DNA from: Anthoceros angustus | Taxonomy: Eukaryota; Streptophyta; Anthocerotopsida; Anthocerotales; Anthocerotaceae | NCBI GenBank assembly: GCA_010909165.1 | Contig: VJWM01000063.1 | Coordinates: 558,001-622,000 of the forward strand | DNA: 64,000 bases | Direction: 5' to 3' | Notes under the pieces: generated by a model | Told to the model about the DNA's origin: nothing | Databases searched by the model: none | The model's input: the letters and a program-made list of their open reading frames with translations, nothing else | Made by a program: the position numbers and the translations under genes | Shown: positions 22,571 through 33,605 of the stretch, in pieces | How positions within the stretch are numbered: the first letter of the stretch is position 1 | How the letters are laid out: each line of letters starts with the position of its first letter

Positions 22571-24686
22571 ATGGCGAACACGAAAGCCTTCTTGCTTGCT
22601 TTCGTGGCCTTAGCTCTCATACTCGGCAACTCTGCTTCGGGATTCGAGATAATCGAGGCGGCCATCTCAGACGTGCAGCTGGCATTCCGGGAAGGAAGCC
22701 TCACCTCGGTCCAGCTAGTGAACCTCTACCTCCAGCGAGTGGCACAATAACTCCCAGCTCAACGCCATCATCGAGATCAACCCCGATGTCCTGTACTGGG
22801 CCAAGAAAGCCGATCAAGAAAGGTGAAAAACGCCTCGATGCATCTGAGGCTGGTTCTGTAAGAAATGACACAGGACGAGACCGTGATTTCTTCCTTGCAT
22901 GTCCGGCCAGGGTTGCGGCAGGCGGACACGTCGGAGGCCTCCACGGCGTCCCGGTCCTCCTCAAGGACAACATCGGCACCATAGACAAGCTCGACACCAC
23001 GGCAGGATCCTTTGCGCTGCTCGGCTCCAAAGTGACCACAGAGGCGTTCATCGTGAAGCTCCTGCGCCGCGCGGGTGCCATCATCTTCGGCAAGGCCAAC
23101 CTCAGCGAGTTCTTGCACTTCCGCTCCCTCCAGCAACCGCAAGGGTTCAGCCCTAGAGGCGGCCAAACCAACGTAGGCAACCGTGTCACGCAATTTGCGA
23201 ACGCATGAAATTCATGCCGCTCTTCCTTCCAGATCCAATGCCTTCACCTTCTGCAATGTAATCCCCTGTGATGTGCCTCTGCAGGATGCGTACAACGTGA
23301 CGCTGAACCCCGGCGGCAGCAGCTCAGGCCCGGCAGTGGCCGTCGCGGCCAACTTGGTGCTGCTCTCCATCGGCACCGAGACACAAGGCTCCATCACCGT
23401 GCCAGTCAGCAGGAACGCCGTTGCGAGCATCAAGCCGACCCCGGGGCTCACCTCTCGCACCGGGATCGTCCCCATCTCCTTCAGCGTTGATTCGCCGGGG
23501 TAAGCGTCTCCTAACATTCCAAACATCCCGTCACAATCTCCACAAAGCTTCGCACATTCCTCGATTGTAACGCAATCGCACGGAAGACCGAATGCGGAAA
23601 GGAGGTCAGGTTTCGCGCCTCGACATCTCACTCACTCTTTGGAACAAACCAAACCACAGGCCCGTCGGGAAGTACGTCGAAGACGTCGTAGCGCTGCTGG
23701 ACGTGATCGCAGTACCGGATCCAGCCGATCCTGGCAGCGCATTCAGTTGCCAGCGGCCATCTGGTGGGTACCAAGCGCACAAGCTGCTCGACGGGCTGGT
23801 CGGCAAGCGCATCGGCATCGCGCGCGACTTCTTCCAAGGCCTTCCCGACTTCAAGATATCGGCCCTCGAAACCGTCATCTCCGTGCTGATGTAAGAAGCC
23901 CTCTCCCGTCCCGGATTCGAGCACGCGACCAATTAAGTACAGCGAGGCCACGGCCTCTACCACTCCGGCAACACTCACACCTCGCTTTCTCCCGGTGCAG
24001 CCAGCACGGCGCGATAGTCATCGACAACACCATCATCAACCCCGCTGTGTTCAGCCAGATCTTCAATGGCGTGGCGCCGTTCACGGCGCCGCTCACCGCC
24101 GACAAGTTCCTGCTCATCTCCGACTTCAAGGTGAACATCAACGATTATCTGGCCACGCTGAAGAAGAGCCCCGTCGCAACGCTAGAGGAAATCATCGCCT
24201 TCGATCAAGCCGATCCCCGGGAGGTACGTTCTCCAAAACCATCTCCAAATCCTGTCTGGAGAAAAACCTCTCCACAAACTGACTGGGAAGAAACGGGGTG
24301 GCTCCCTTTGGCGATGGCAGCAATTCAGCAAGTTCCCCGACGAACTGTTTATCGCAGCGCAGAACCTGACTTCGGGGCAGTCCAGCCAGGCGTACTTGCT
24401 GGCGCAGCAAATCGTGGCGGGGCAGAACCAGCAGGGGCTGGTGCAGGTGTTCAGCGACAACCACCTGGACGCACTACTAGCGCCGGCAGATAGCAACATC
24501 AATGTGCCAGCCTCGTTTGGGGGATTTCCCACTTTCACTATCCCGGCGGGCTACAATCCCACGTCGGGCCTGCCGTTCGGGGTGTCCTTCCTGGGGAAGC
24601 CTTGCAACGAGGCCACGCTGATTGAGGTTGTGTTCCCTCTGGAGGGGATTTTGGGGATCAGGGCATCGCCCCCGGCGTTTCCTTGA
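22571..24686 (+). CDS. amidase-signature family protein, copy 3 (one lesion in exon 1)
   Basis: The best preserved amidase. Exons are 22571-22822, 22911-23172, 23285-23499, 23660-23890, 24001-24223 and 24321-24686, all GT/AG, ending at TGA. Exons 2-6 join in phase and are open throughout, giving about 516 residues in all, normal for plant AS-family amidases. The signal peptide begins [18 protein letters not shown]. Catalytic Lys (VLLKDNIGT), cis-Ser ([15 protein letters not shown]) and nucleophile Ser ([11 protein letters not shown]) are intact. The sole defect is a two-base deletion near 22749 (CAATAACTCC; copy 1 reads CAATACAACTCC), which gives VAQ-stop. Since copy 1 is intact there, a consensus error is a real possibility. 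The substrate is unknown. The stop codon is 11 bp from the stop of the antisense ADPRibase fragment. Confidence 0.88.
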
Positions 24687-24697
24687 ATGTTTGTGGG

Positions 24698-25530
24698 TCA
24701 AGGTGAGGACCGTGGCAGGCGCCGGCTGGAGGAAGAGCCGAATCCTTTGTTTCGTGGACATCGACCACGCCGCAGGCTGTGGTGTCTCGTGATGCCTCCA
24801 GGTCTGCGTCGAAGGTTACAAAATGTGTGTTGCCAAGACAGACGTAGCTCCTACAGTAATGACCTGGAAGAGGGGCACAGCATGTCAAAAGGGAGGCACG
24901 TGGCTTCTTGGCGCCAAACATTTGGGCAGACGATGGGTTGGACATGATCCGACTCCCACAGGGTGATGGAGCCGCTACAATCAGCTGAGTCCCATCCCTA
25001 CAAGCACCATAGCCCGTAGACAATGCATGGTTTCAGACACCATTCAAAGTCTCGGAAGCCCAGAAAAGGCCGAAGAAAAATAATGTTGGGACAACTGTTA
25101 CGCTTTTGAGCAGCTAGAATATTTGAGATCAACACAAATCATGAACCAACCTCTCAGCACTAGCTATTATTTCAGCCAGCCAAGCTTTCTGCTCTGCCCC
25201 AATTCCCCCATTCCAGTCTGCAGACAGTAGGTACACATCGCTCAGTGGGTGAGCTTCTAGATACTTAACTGCTTCCTGCATCACCAGAGAACAAGTGGAA
25301 GAGACACATGAGCTAGAGATCTCGTTTGAATAATCACAGTGTAGCATAAGCTCTTATACCAAACAGCTACAGATGTACTGGCCTGGTAGTTAGCTGAATC
25401 TTCTGGCCTTTAGACTTACATTCATCAAGTCCAGCACGACCTGCAACAACCAAACCCAGAGGAGTAATACTCTGACTCTCATCAGGAGTCTAGAGAGAGA
25501 AGGCTTGACGTTCCAGGAAGGCAGGAGAAT
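24698..25530 (-). pseudogene. ADPRibase-Mn-like, 3' fragment (exons 5-9), right unit
   Basis: Convergent with amidase copy 3. The terminal exon reads LPGHY, then LGNTHFVTFDADLEASRDTT and GVVDVHETK. The equivalent of exon 6 (about 25281-25157) reads EAVKYLEAHPLSDVY and WNGGIGAEQKAWLAEI. Small deletions damage the GHYHVGGY motif (reads GHYCRSY) and the HHP motif. Exons 1-4 are missing, because similarity ends at about 25530 in intron 4, so the gene is a fragment. It continues directly into the 3' flank of the ABC transporter gene. Confidence 0.78.
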
Positions 25531-25660
25531 GTTACGTTTCAACATGGGACCAAATCGTGTGTCACTTGCCTTACTGATAGCAACACCTCATGCACTTCCG
25601 ACAATGTTTGATATTCCCTTCGTGAAGGAACGATCGATACGCGCCCTAAATGTTGCAGGC

Positions 25661-26910
25661 TTACTCGGATGTCCCAAGGAACTCCTTAGCAAGGGGATGG
25701 GTTGCAAAGAAGAGATCCTTGGCTTTGAGGGTCTCCACCACCTGGCCATCTACTAGAATACAAACCTGGTTGGCCACTCTTTGTACCTGATCCAAGCTGT
25801 GTGAAACAAGAACCACTGTAAGGCCCTTCTGCTTTTGGAGCTTCAAAATAGTGCTCTCTATGTTCAGAGTGGTCTTCGGATCCAAGGCACTGGTTGGCTC
25901 ATCCAGAAGCAGCACCTGCACAGAAAACGATTTCCTCTAGAATAAGAAGAGCGTTGTTGTGTTTGGCAGCTACCACGATATTTGGAACCTTGTAAGGAGG
26001 CTGTTAAGTTGAACAGAACAGACAAAATAGTACCTCTGGATCATTCGCAAGGGTTCGAGCCAGTGCAACCCTTTGTGCTTGTCCCACAGACAGGCCAATG
26101 ACTGATCTCTTTGCAAATTCAGGCTCAAGATCGGCCAGAGTGAGAAGAGCTGCAATTTCAGGTTCCGGAAGCTTCCTTCCCATGAGACTTGGCCCCATAC
26201 TAACATTGTCTGCAACCGTCCCTGCAAGGACCCACGGATCACTGGTGAGAAGATATGTTTGCGTATGACAGCTCCTCCAACCTTATCTTCATTGCAAATT
26301 GCTTTCACTCTAGCAGAACATAGATAACACAGACACAACTAGTATCCCTGCATATTCCACCAAGGTGTCTCTCACTCAAGAGCACTAATGAGGCTAGTTA
26401 ACAGCCGACTGATTAAAAGCACCCCAGCTCGTTTTTCAAACTTTGCTCTCTGCCAAAATCCACGATGGCAGGATATCTCATCGGGATGTGGAACAGGCAG
26501 GAGAAGCATGCGGTTGTAGCAGCAGTCAAAAACCAGGTTGACATGCCGCAACATGAGCTAGTGAGACTTGAACCAACCTTCAAACATAGTTGGGGTTTGA
26601 AATAGCATTCCAACGCGCCGCCTGATGCTTGTTACATCAACCTTTGTCACGTCCTCTCCATCAAGAAACACAGAACCAGATGGAGGTTCCCACAGCCGAT
26701 TCAATGCCCTCAACAGCGTGGATTTGCCACTCCCGCTGGGCCCAACGACACCAAAAACTTGCCCAACACCAATGTCCAGGGATACATCTCGCAGTATTGC
26801 CGTGCCAGCACTAGTCCTCTTTTCAAGACCAGTGACGCGAATCTTTGGTTCACCACTTTTGCCATCATCCACTGCCACAGATATGAGGGATTCCCTTGCA
26901 TCTTCCTCCC
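25661..26910 (-). CDS. STAR1/ABCI17-like ABC transporter ATPase subunit
   Basis: A soluble nucleotide-binding subunit of the plant ABCI17/STAR1 type. In rice and Arabidopsis this pairs with the membrane protein STAR2/ALS3 and is needed for aluminium tolerance. Three exons are seen: 26910-26578, 26221-26034 and 25915-25661 (stop TGA-side end at 25661), with GT/AG borders and consistent phases. Walker A is GPSGSGKS, followed by LLRALNRLWEPPSGSVFLDG and RRRVGMLFQ. The signature is LSVGQAQRVALARTL, Walker B is VLLLDEPTSALDP and the H-loop is VSHS. All are intact, about 258 residues from the first exon on. No in-frame ATG exists in the first exon. It begins at an acceptor (TTGCAG before 26910) with phase 1, so a start exon must lie upstream and was not located. 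No frameshift is seen. Confidence 0.9.
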
Positions 26911-27282
26911 CTGCAAGCAAAGCCAGAAGCTTGATTACTTACCTCAACCACACACCTTAAACACACTTTCCAGCCCCTCACTTTTCAGCATTCATGGCAG
27001 CACCGAGAAAACCGGAGGCAGATAGCGGCAAGATCAACCAACACTACGTTTTTTCGGCTCAGCATTGAATGTGGCCTCTATGTGGATTCCCTGCATCAAA
27101 AGGACGTGTTTCATTGCATCCAGAAATTCCGCTGCTGTTCCTGGACAGCAGACTCCAGCACTAACTAACTCATTGCACCGAAACATCCTGTTCCTCAGCA
27201 AATCGGACCACAACTGACTTTCCCCTCTCTCATTCACTCTATGCTCGGAGTCCTCGGATTGGTCACACATCGTTCATCACTT
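26911..27282 (-). other. 5' region of the ABC gene with a possible leader ORF
   Basis: A 78-codon ATG-initiated frame at 27270-27034 on the minus strand lies just upstream of the ABC exons. It could include the missing start exon, but no GT donor giving the required phase and a reasonable intron could be fixed with confidence. A GTAAGT at about 26940 would leave an intron of only about 34 bases. I recognise no domain in it. Confidence 0.25.
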
Positions 27283-29576
27283 AGATCCGTCATCTAACCA
27301 TCACTTCGATCCGTCATCTAACCAGCACAGAGCAAAAACAATCATCTCAACCTGACCCTCCCCTGTCCCACCCCGGCGATGACCTACGTACAGACAAGCT
27401 TTCAAAATCCAAGCACGCGAAGCAGTTACGTCGCTTCCTACGACGCAGATGCACAACAGTTCCAGAACTGTCAAACCAGATACCTACCTACCGGTCCGCG
27501 AACGAAAAAAACCAGGCGTTCATTCTCGACAGCGCTCTCTGCTTCAGCGCTCTCTGCTTCTGCTCTCCAACACCAGAGCAGGGCACTTACAAGCATGTTC
27601 CCGAGGGAGGCCCATGCCTCCTGGCAGCGCCGTCGGAGTCGGAGTTGGAGCCGGAGCCGGAGTCGGATCGCGATCCGTGATAACTACACGCACTCCACCA
27701 GCGCGCAAACACAAACACGCTCTCAAAATTCCGCCATCGCTGCTAGCTCGCAGGAACAAATTTCTCCATTCTCACCTGGATCCAAGTTTAGCATGCGGCA
27801 TCAAAAAACCTTCCTCCACTCCCAGAATTCAGCGCGACGCAGCGCGGCGCCGCAGAGCCGCCGCAATTCCGGAAGCCGGCGTGACACAATGAAGAGCGCA
27901 GCAGAGCAGATCAGACGCGAAAACAGACGCAGGCGCGGGCACTGGCGATGGCGCAGGCGGACAACGCAGCGGAATCGGGAGCAGAAAATGTGAGGCCCAT
28001 CGGTGATCGGTGGAGGAAGACCGCGTCCCGGCCCGGCTGCTTCCAGGCAGGCTGGCCTTCCCCAGGGCCACCTCCATGCCCGTGCCTTCCAGCGGCAAGC
28101 CCGTGCCATTCGGCTACCTTGGCAGCTGCATCACCAGGCGGCGAAAGCGGCGCAACCGCAATCGCCCGATCACGCCAAATGCGACCGCGGACGAGTACGG
28201 CAAGGTACATGTGGACGTACTTCGACCTAGAGCCACTTGGTTCACGGTTTTTTGTCAGGGCCTCGGTTACTCCTCCACAAGACCCGACCTGGTGTCACTG
28301 TTCAATCTCCCAAGCAATAACTTCGTCGCACGTGCCAAATCCCCCGTGGCATCCCATGGCCCAGGTCGCATCCAAATCCCCGAAGCATCCCATAAGCATC
28401 GCCTTCCCAAACCCTGGCTATATGCTTTTGAACTTGAGAATTTCTGGTCTCATTAGTTAAGTTTCTGAATAAAGGTCAATGTGGTCGTTCCTCGAGCATT
28501 CTTGGTGGGAAAGATTCTGGCAGGGAGCGCATATTGATTATGATTTTTCACTCTATGAATAATCACCTCCAGCTTATGAAAGCTAGCTCTATACTACGAA
28601 CAATTCAGTTATATATCAATGAGGATCTTACACTATTGCAATGGAAGACTAAGAAGGAGAAGTTACTAGCTTTCAAAGTTGCTCGTATTGCAGACCAAAT
28701 GGTTTTCTTTCGTGAGGATGAATTGGTAATGTTTAGCCCTAGTTCACGCATTTTCATCCACACTGTTGATTGATTGAAGATTATTTGCCTTGTTTGAATT
28801 TTACCTTTACATTTGTCTAGATTATTTTACTATTATCTATATAGTTACCATATTTCATTCCCATGATAGAAATCCCTCCTTAGTGGACTTAAATAAATTT
28901 CTTCTTCTTCTACCTTGCCTCTAACATATGATGTTTTGGGAGCAGTAAATACATTTTAGTAAGGAGCTTAGTTGCTTCTTTCCGCCTCGATCCTCGGGGT
29001 CCTTTGTGGTTATGCCTGCTAGATGAGTTTTTTCCCATTATACAATCCATGTGTTACTTCCTTGCCTTTAATGTGATCCTCACTTAACTCTAATTTGCTT
29101 TTAACTTACTTGTTTCTTGCCTTTAACTCGCCACTCATTTACTTTTAATTTACTCATAATTTTTTAAAATAAATTTTTATTTTTTTATAAATTTTAAAAT
29201 ATACATCGAAGTTCGATAGTGAAATTTAATATGGAATAACCCTGCAGGGCAGTGGCGAAAACAACGAAATGGACGATAGGTGAGTTCACACAACAAACCT
29301 GGCTTGAGATAATTGAAAACATTTACCGACCATGGAGAAGTTGGAGGATCAACCTTGAAGGGTGTGGCATCATTTGTCGAAGTACGGAAAGAAGATAATC
29401 TTCCGGAATTAGTCGTGGAAGGCATGCAGCACGAAGTCCCCACGGAAACGGAACACGGAACGGGTTTAGAGACACACGGCGGCGTGACGAAGCTGCGACA
29501 GAAGTTTCGGTTGTGTTTGCTTCAAACATGAACACCCGTTGGGAGTGCAGTGGGCGGGAGACAGCAGTCGCGCGGC
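27283..29576. other. intergenic region between divergent ABC and reductase genes
   Basis: Two direct copies of a 23-bp word containing ATCCGTCATCTAACCA lie at about 27284-27325. At 27636-27665 there is a short GGAGCC/GGAGTC array. An ATG-initiated frame of 148 codons (28010-28456) and one of 79 codons (28534-28773) exist, but neither shows a known domain and the first overlaps equally long frames on the other strand. From 28790 to 29220 the sequence is AT-rich. I call no gene here. Confidence 0.4.
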
Positions 29577-31122
29577 ATGTCGATGGAGCGGGAGAAGATT
29601 CTGGTTGTGGGTGCTACGGGCTACATCGGGAAGCATCTGACGCTGGCCAGCGCCAGGCTGGGTCACCCGACGTTCGCCCTCGTCCGGCCTTCCACGAAGC
29701 CGACAGATCCCGCCAGTGAGAAGGCCCAGCTCCTGGATTCCTTCGAAGCGGCAGGCGTCACCCTGCTCAACGTAGTGTTTGCAATGCGCCTGCGTCTTTC
29801 CTTTCCGTTGGAGTTTGGATTATTGAATCTGGTTGTAGTTTCGAGTTTGAGGCGAGGTGGGTGGATTAATTTGGGGTCGGCACAGGGGAATTTGGAGGAT
29901 CACGGCAGCCTGGTCCAGGCGCTCAAGCAGGTGGATGTGGTGATCTCGGCTGTTGGAGGATTTCAGCTCAGAGATCAGGCGCGCTTGGTGGATGCCATCG
30001 AGGAAGTCGGGCACATCAGGGTGAGCGGGGAATCGGGACAGGAATTCGGTTGCTGTGATTTTGATTATTCGGTGATGTCCGTGAATTTATGAGGTGATGT
30101 CGGGAGGGCATGGATGGGTGTGGCAGAGATTTCTGCCTTCGGAGTTCGGGAACGACGTGCGTAAGGTGCATATGCTGCCGTCCACGGAGTCCATTTTCAA
30201 GCCCAAGATCGAGGTTCAGGACAAGGTGCTGGCGGCGGGGATCCCCTACACCTTCGTGGTGAGCAACAGCTATGCTGGATACACTTTGGCCACGTTGGGG
30301 CAGCTGGGTCCAGTCCGAGCACCGCCTACCGACAAGGTCATCATCTACGGGAGAGCCAAAGGTGTGGTGTGTGTGTGCACCGAACCATCCATGTCCAGCA
30401 GCTCGATTTCTCTTGGTTATGTATGCCCAACTGTGACCATACTGTTGGGGAAATATTTGCAGCATTCTTCGTGGACGAGGATGACATCGCCACATACACC
30501 GTCAAGGCATCGGTGGACCCCCGAGCGCTTAACAAGACCTTCCACATCCGGCCTGCCCAAAACTTCTGCACCCAGCTGGAGGCGGTCGAGCTGTGGGAGA
30601 AGCTCTCGGGACACCATCTCGAAAAGGCTGAGCTGAAGGAGGAGGATGTGCTCAAGCTCATCGCAGGTTTGCATCGACTTCACCTTCTCTTAAGCCATCC
30701 ATATGCATGACATGGGAGCCCTCATGCTTTTGGCATATGCGTGAAAGTTTGCATTTTATGAATTCGTGGAACATATACTATGCTTGTTGAGAGGAGGATT
30801 ATGTATTGAATCGATACTCCGGAACCTTGCACAACATGGGCTGCGTGTTTGTTTGCTGGCTTGCTGTGCTTTGTGAATGCATTAACTCCTTTTCTAGATC
30901 TAGATGGTGTTCATTATCACCTCATGCTGTCTTTAATCCACAAATCTCCTTTCTGGGGCAGAATCACCTCCTACTGAGAGTGCACTGCTGGGTATCATGT
31001 ACTCTATTTTCGTCAAAGGAGATCAAGATATTCCCCTCCCAGAAGATGCAATCGAAGCCACCGCGCTTTATCCTGATGTACAATACGTAACAGTAGCTGA
31101 GTACCTTCAACGTTTCCTGTAA
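29577..31122 (+). CDS. isoflavone reductase-like / phenylcoumaran benzylic ether reductase-like NADPH reductase
   Basis: A complete gene of the PCBER/pinoresinol-lariciresinol/isoflavone reductase family (atypical short-chain dehydrogenases, cytosolic, NADPH-dependent reduction of phenylpropanoid dimers or relatives). Exons are 29577-29771, 29886-30020, 30127-30361, 30463-30666 and 30962-31122, all GT/AG. They sum to 930 nt, or 309 residues, the usual length for the family. The Rossmann glycine motif GATGYIGKH is at residues ~11-19. VDVVISAVGG and RFLPSEFGNDV follow, and the expected catalytic Lys lies in the segment IFKPKIEVQ before AGIPYTFVVSNSYAGY. The C-terminus has FVKGDQ, ATALYPDVQYVTVAEYLQRF. 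No stop or frameshift occurs. ATG at 29577 is preferred (MSMEREKIL); 29583 is possible. The exact substrate cannot be told from sequence. Confidence 0.93.
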
Positions 31123-31624
31123 CATCACACGTTCCATAACTCTTTTGTTTTTGCTTTCGCCCCTCAGAACTTCAGAGGGCCTGTCACATATATGCAGCAT
31201 ACCCTCTTCGGACGGAACCCTCTTCCTGCGCCATCAAGGCCACAAAACTGTAGCTAGTAACTAGACCACGTGGGCGAAGGACAGGCGAGCTACCCATTGC
31301 CAGCCGGCATATCTTGCGTCTCCAAAAAATTTGTCATTACCTCATTGACGAGAGCTGGCTTGGGCATGCAACCGGTGCCATCTCTATTGAACTTCAGAGC
31401 CTGAGAACCCATATCTTGAAAGGCACTGAAGTCTTGATTCCTGTGTCACAACATTTGGAATTTGAGAAGGAAAAAGTGAAACCCCTTATCCTGTACGAAT
31501 GTTCCTACCTCATTTCCGTATCAGCCTCGGCCCCATTACTGCGATGATCTACTGCTGCGGTGGACTTGACTTGTGCAGGAAAGATATGATGCTTGCTGCT
31601 GCATGCTCTGCATTCAAAGTGTTA
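31123..31624. other. reductase 3' flank, no gene recognised
   Basis: About 500 bases between the reductase stop and the copia fragment. A short open frame at 31314-31547 has no recognisable domain. The 3' UTR and polyadenylation signals of the reductase should lie in the first part; I could not fix them. Confidence 0.4.
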
Positions 31625-33605
31625 CAAATTGAATTGTAGCTAGCCTTGACAACGCACACGCAGAGCGGAAGCAAGAGACACAATCAAAGTAGAAGCATAT
31701 TTGGTAATAACTTGATGTTATGCAACTAGTTGTCTTATGAAATGATGATAAACACCAATGTGCTTAGTTAGGGCATGATACTTAGCATTCTTAGTCAGCG
31801 CTATCGGCGACATGTTATCACAATGCAATAAAGTAGGTAAACTTGTGCTTGATCCATATCGGCCAACAAGGATCTACTAGCTACTACCTCCTTACCAGCA
31901 AGTATCAAAGATACATACTCACTCAGTTGAACTCAATGACACACTCTTTTGCTTCTTACATGTCCATGAAAGAGCAGCACTACACATGATAAAACAATAA
32001 CTAGACAAGCTTTTCTTGGTGACAGGATCAACTGACCAATTAGCATCAGACCAGCCCTCAAGCAGAAGCCTACCTGTTCCTCATCTCTTATATTGAAGGC
32101 CCTACATGCATAGTCCAAGAGAGATATCTATAGATGCATTTTACCGCAACCCAATGAGCCAAACCTGGATTAGAAAGGAATTGTGATAGAATGGAAACTG
32201 CATGAGTAATATTTGGACGAGTCCGGCCACTAAGGAAGAGTAGGCATCCAACTGCCTCTTTATAAGGGGTGTGTAGCATCCTCTCTCGCTCCTCATCTGT
32301 AGTAGGGCTGTCCTCAGTAGATATAGGGTCTAACCAGCTGCAAGTGTTGTGGTTGCTGAATGGGCTGCCTCGAGCTTAAAACGATTAAGAAGATCCTTAA
32401 CATACTTAGATTGGAAAATACTAAGTGTACCTTCTCCCCTATTCCTAGAAATCTGCACTTCGAGATAATAGGTAAGAGTTCCAATATCCTTCATCTTGTA
32501 AGAGTCTTCTTCACTTCCAATAGCAAGTCCTCACTGTTAGTCGCATTAATGATGTCATCCACATATAGGGCAATTATAACAGCTTGCATGGATGGATGAG
32601 AATGTAGACTTCCTACGCAAGGATCCTTGCGTAGGAAATATACATTCTCATTAGAATCACAATGAATAAACCAATCTTGATAAGTATTCCATCAATATGA
32701 GCATACCACTAAGGAATTGTTTGAGTCCATAAATATATTTTATGGACTCAATTAAGCCTACACACTAAATCTCTGGTTTTAGGATCTATAAACCCTTCAT
32801 GTTGATCCATATAAATGAGCTCCTCTAATTTACCATATAGAAAAGCAGTGGTAATATTCATTTACTGTAAATCTAAATCTAACTCAACAGCTAGTACTAG
32901 CAAGTACCTAATAGTCTAAAGTTTAACTACTGGGGGAAATGTTTCATGATAATCTACTCCTAGGACTTGACTATACCCCTTGGCACACAAATGTGCCTTA
33001 TAATGCTCTACACTACCATGAGCTTTGAACTTGTACGAAAGACCCACTTACATTGAATTGGCTTCCTACCATAAGGGAGCTTAACTAATTCCCAAGTATT
33101 ATTCTCTATTAAACTATTATATTCAAATAATATGGCTGCCTTCCATTTCTCCTTGTTAGATCCAGACAAAGTTTCTTCACGTGTAGCAGGTTCAATAAGA
33201 TCAATAGCTGCTATATAAGCTTGAACTAATAAGGCGTGGGCAGAGACTAGTGGGTTAACATAATTTAATCTAGGTTCATTTTCCAAATCAAGTAAATTGC
33301 CAACTAAAGAATTATTATTGTGGATATTTGAAATGGCTGGTGCGGAAACGGGCTCCAAAATTGGATCTGTAGAAGCGGGCAAGGAAGCATCTGCAGACAC
33401 ACCTCGCAAGGAGGAGCTGCCATGTCTAGATGCTGTGCGCCAAGATCCCATGTGGTTTGAGGCAAGCCAACCAGGAGGATTGCATGCCCTTGTGGATTGG
33501 CGCGCGTGTGAGAGAGAGAGGTGGCTGGCAGTGCACACCCGAGGATCTGCAGACGGATCAGATCTAGGCCGTCGGGAAATATGGGAGAGGATCTGGATGC
33601 AAGAG
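31625..33605 (-). mobile_element. Ty1/copia RT-RNase H fragment (copy B)
   Basis: The better preserved version of the fragment at 19.8 kb. On the minus strand it reads EKWKAAILFEYNSLIENNTW and RKPIQCKWVFR (33340-33010), the RT middle with MKDIG-type sequence near 32500, PYKEAVGCLLFLSGRTRPNI and SNPGLAHWVAVKCIYRYL (32279-32100), AALSWTCKKQKSVSLSSTE (about 31980), then KHIGVYHHFIRQ near 31730. Gag, protease, integrase and LTRs are absent. Stops interrupt it. The palindrome centred on GGATCC is at 32598-32650. The boundaries carry ACAAATTGAA on the left and TGCAAGAGTGT on the right. Confidence 0.88.

Larger units (their letters stand above)
21742..25530. repeat. segmental duplication, amidase/ADPRibase-3' unit, right copy
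   Basis: The second copy of 6118-9864. It includes the short tandem repeat at 21778-21830, the amidase leader and gene, and the antisense 3' exons of ADPRibase. At about 25531 the similarity to the ADPRibase locus stops in intron 4 and unique DNA leading to the ABC transporter begins. Confidence 0.9.

Noticed and set aside
23639-24493. 284-codon plus-strand frame across amidase introns
   Set aside because: It reads through spliced introns and only partly follows the amidase frame; the exon model with GT/AG borders explains the homology better.
28010-28456. 148-codon ATG frame as a possible small gene
   Set aside because: No domain, no splice or promoter support, and overlapping frames of similar length on both strands.
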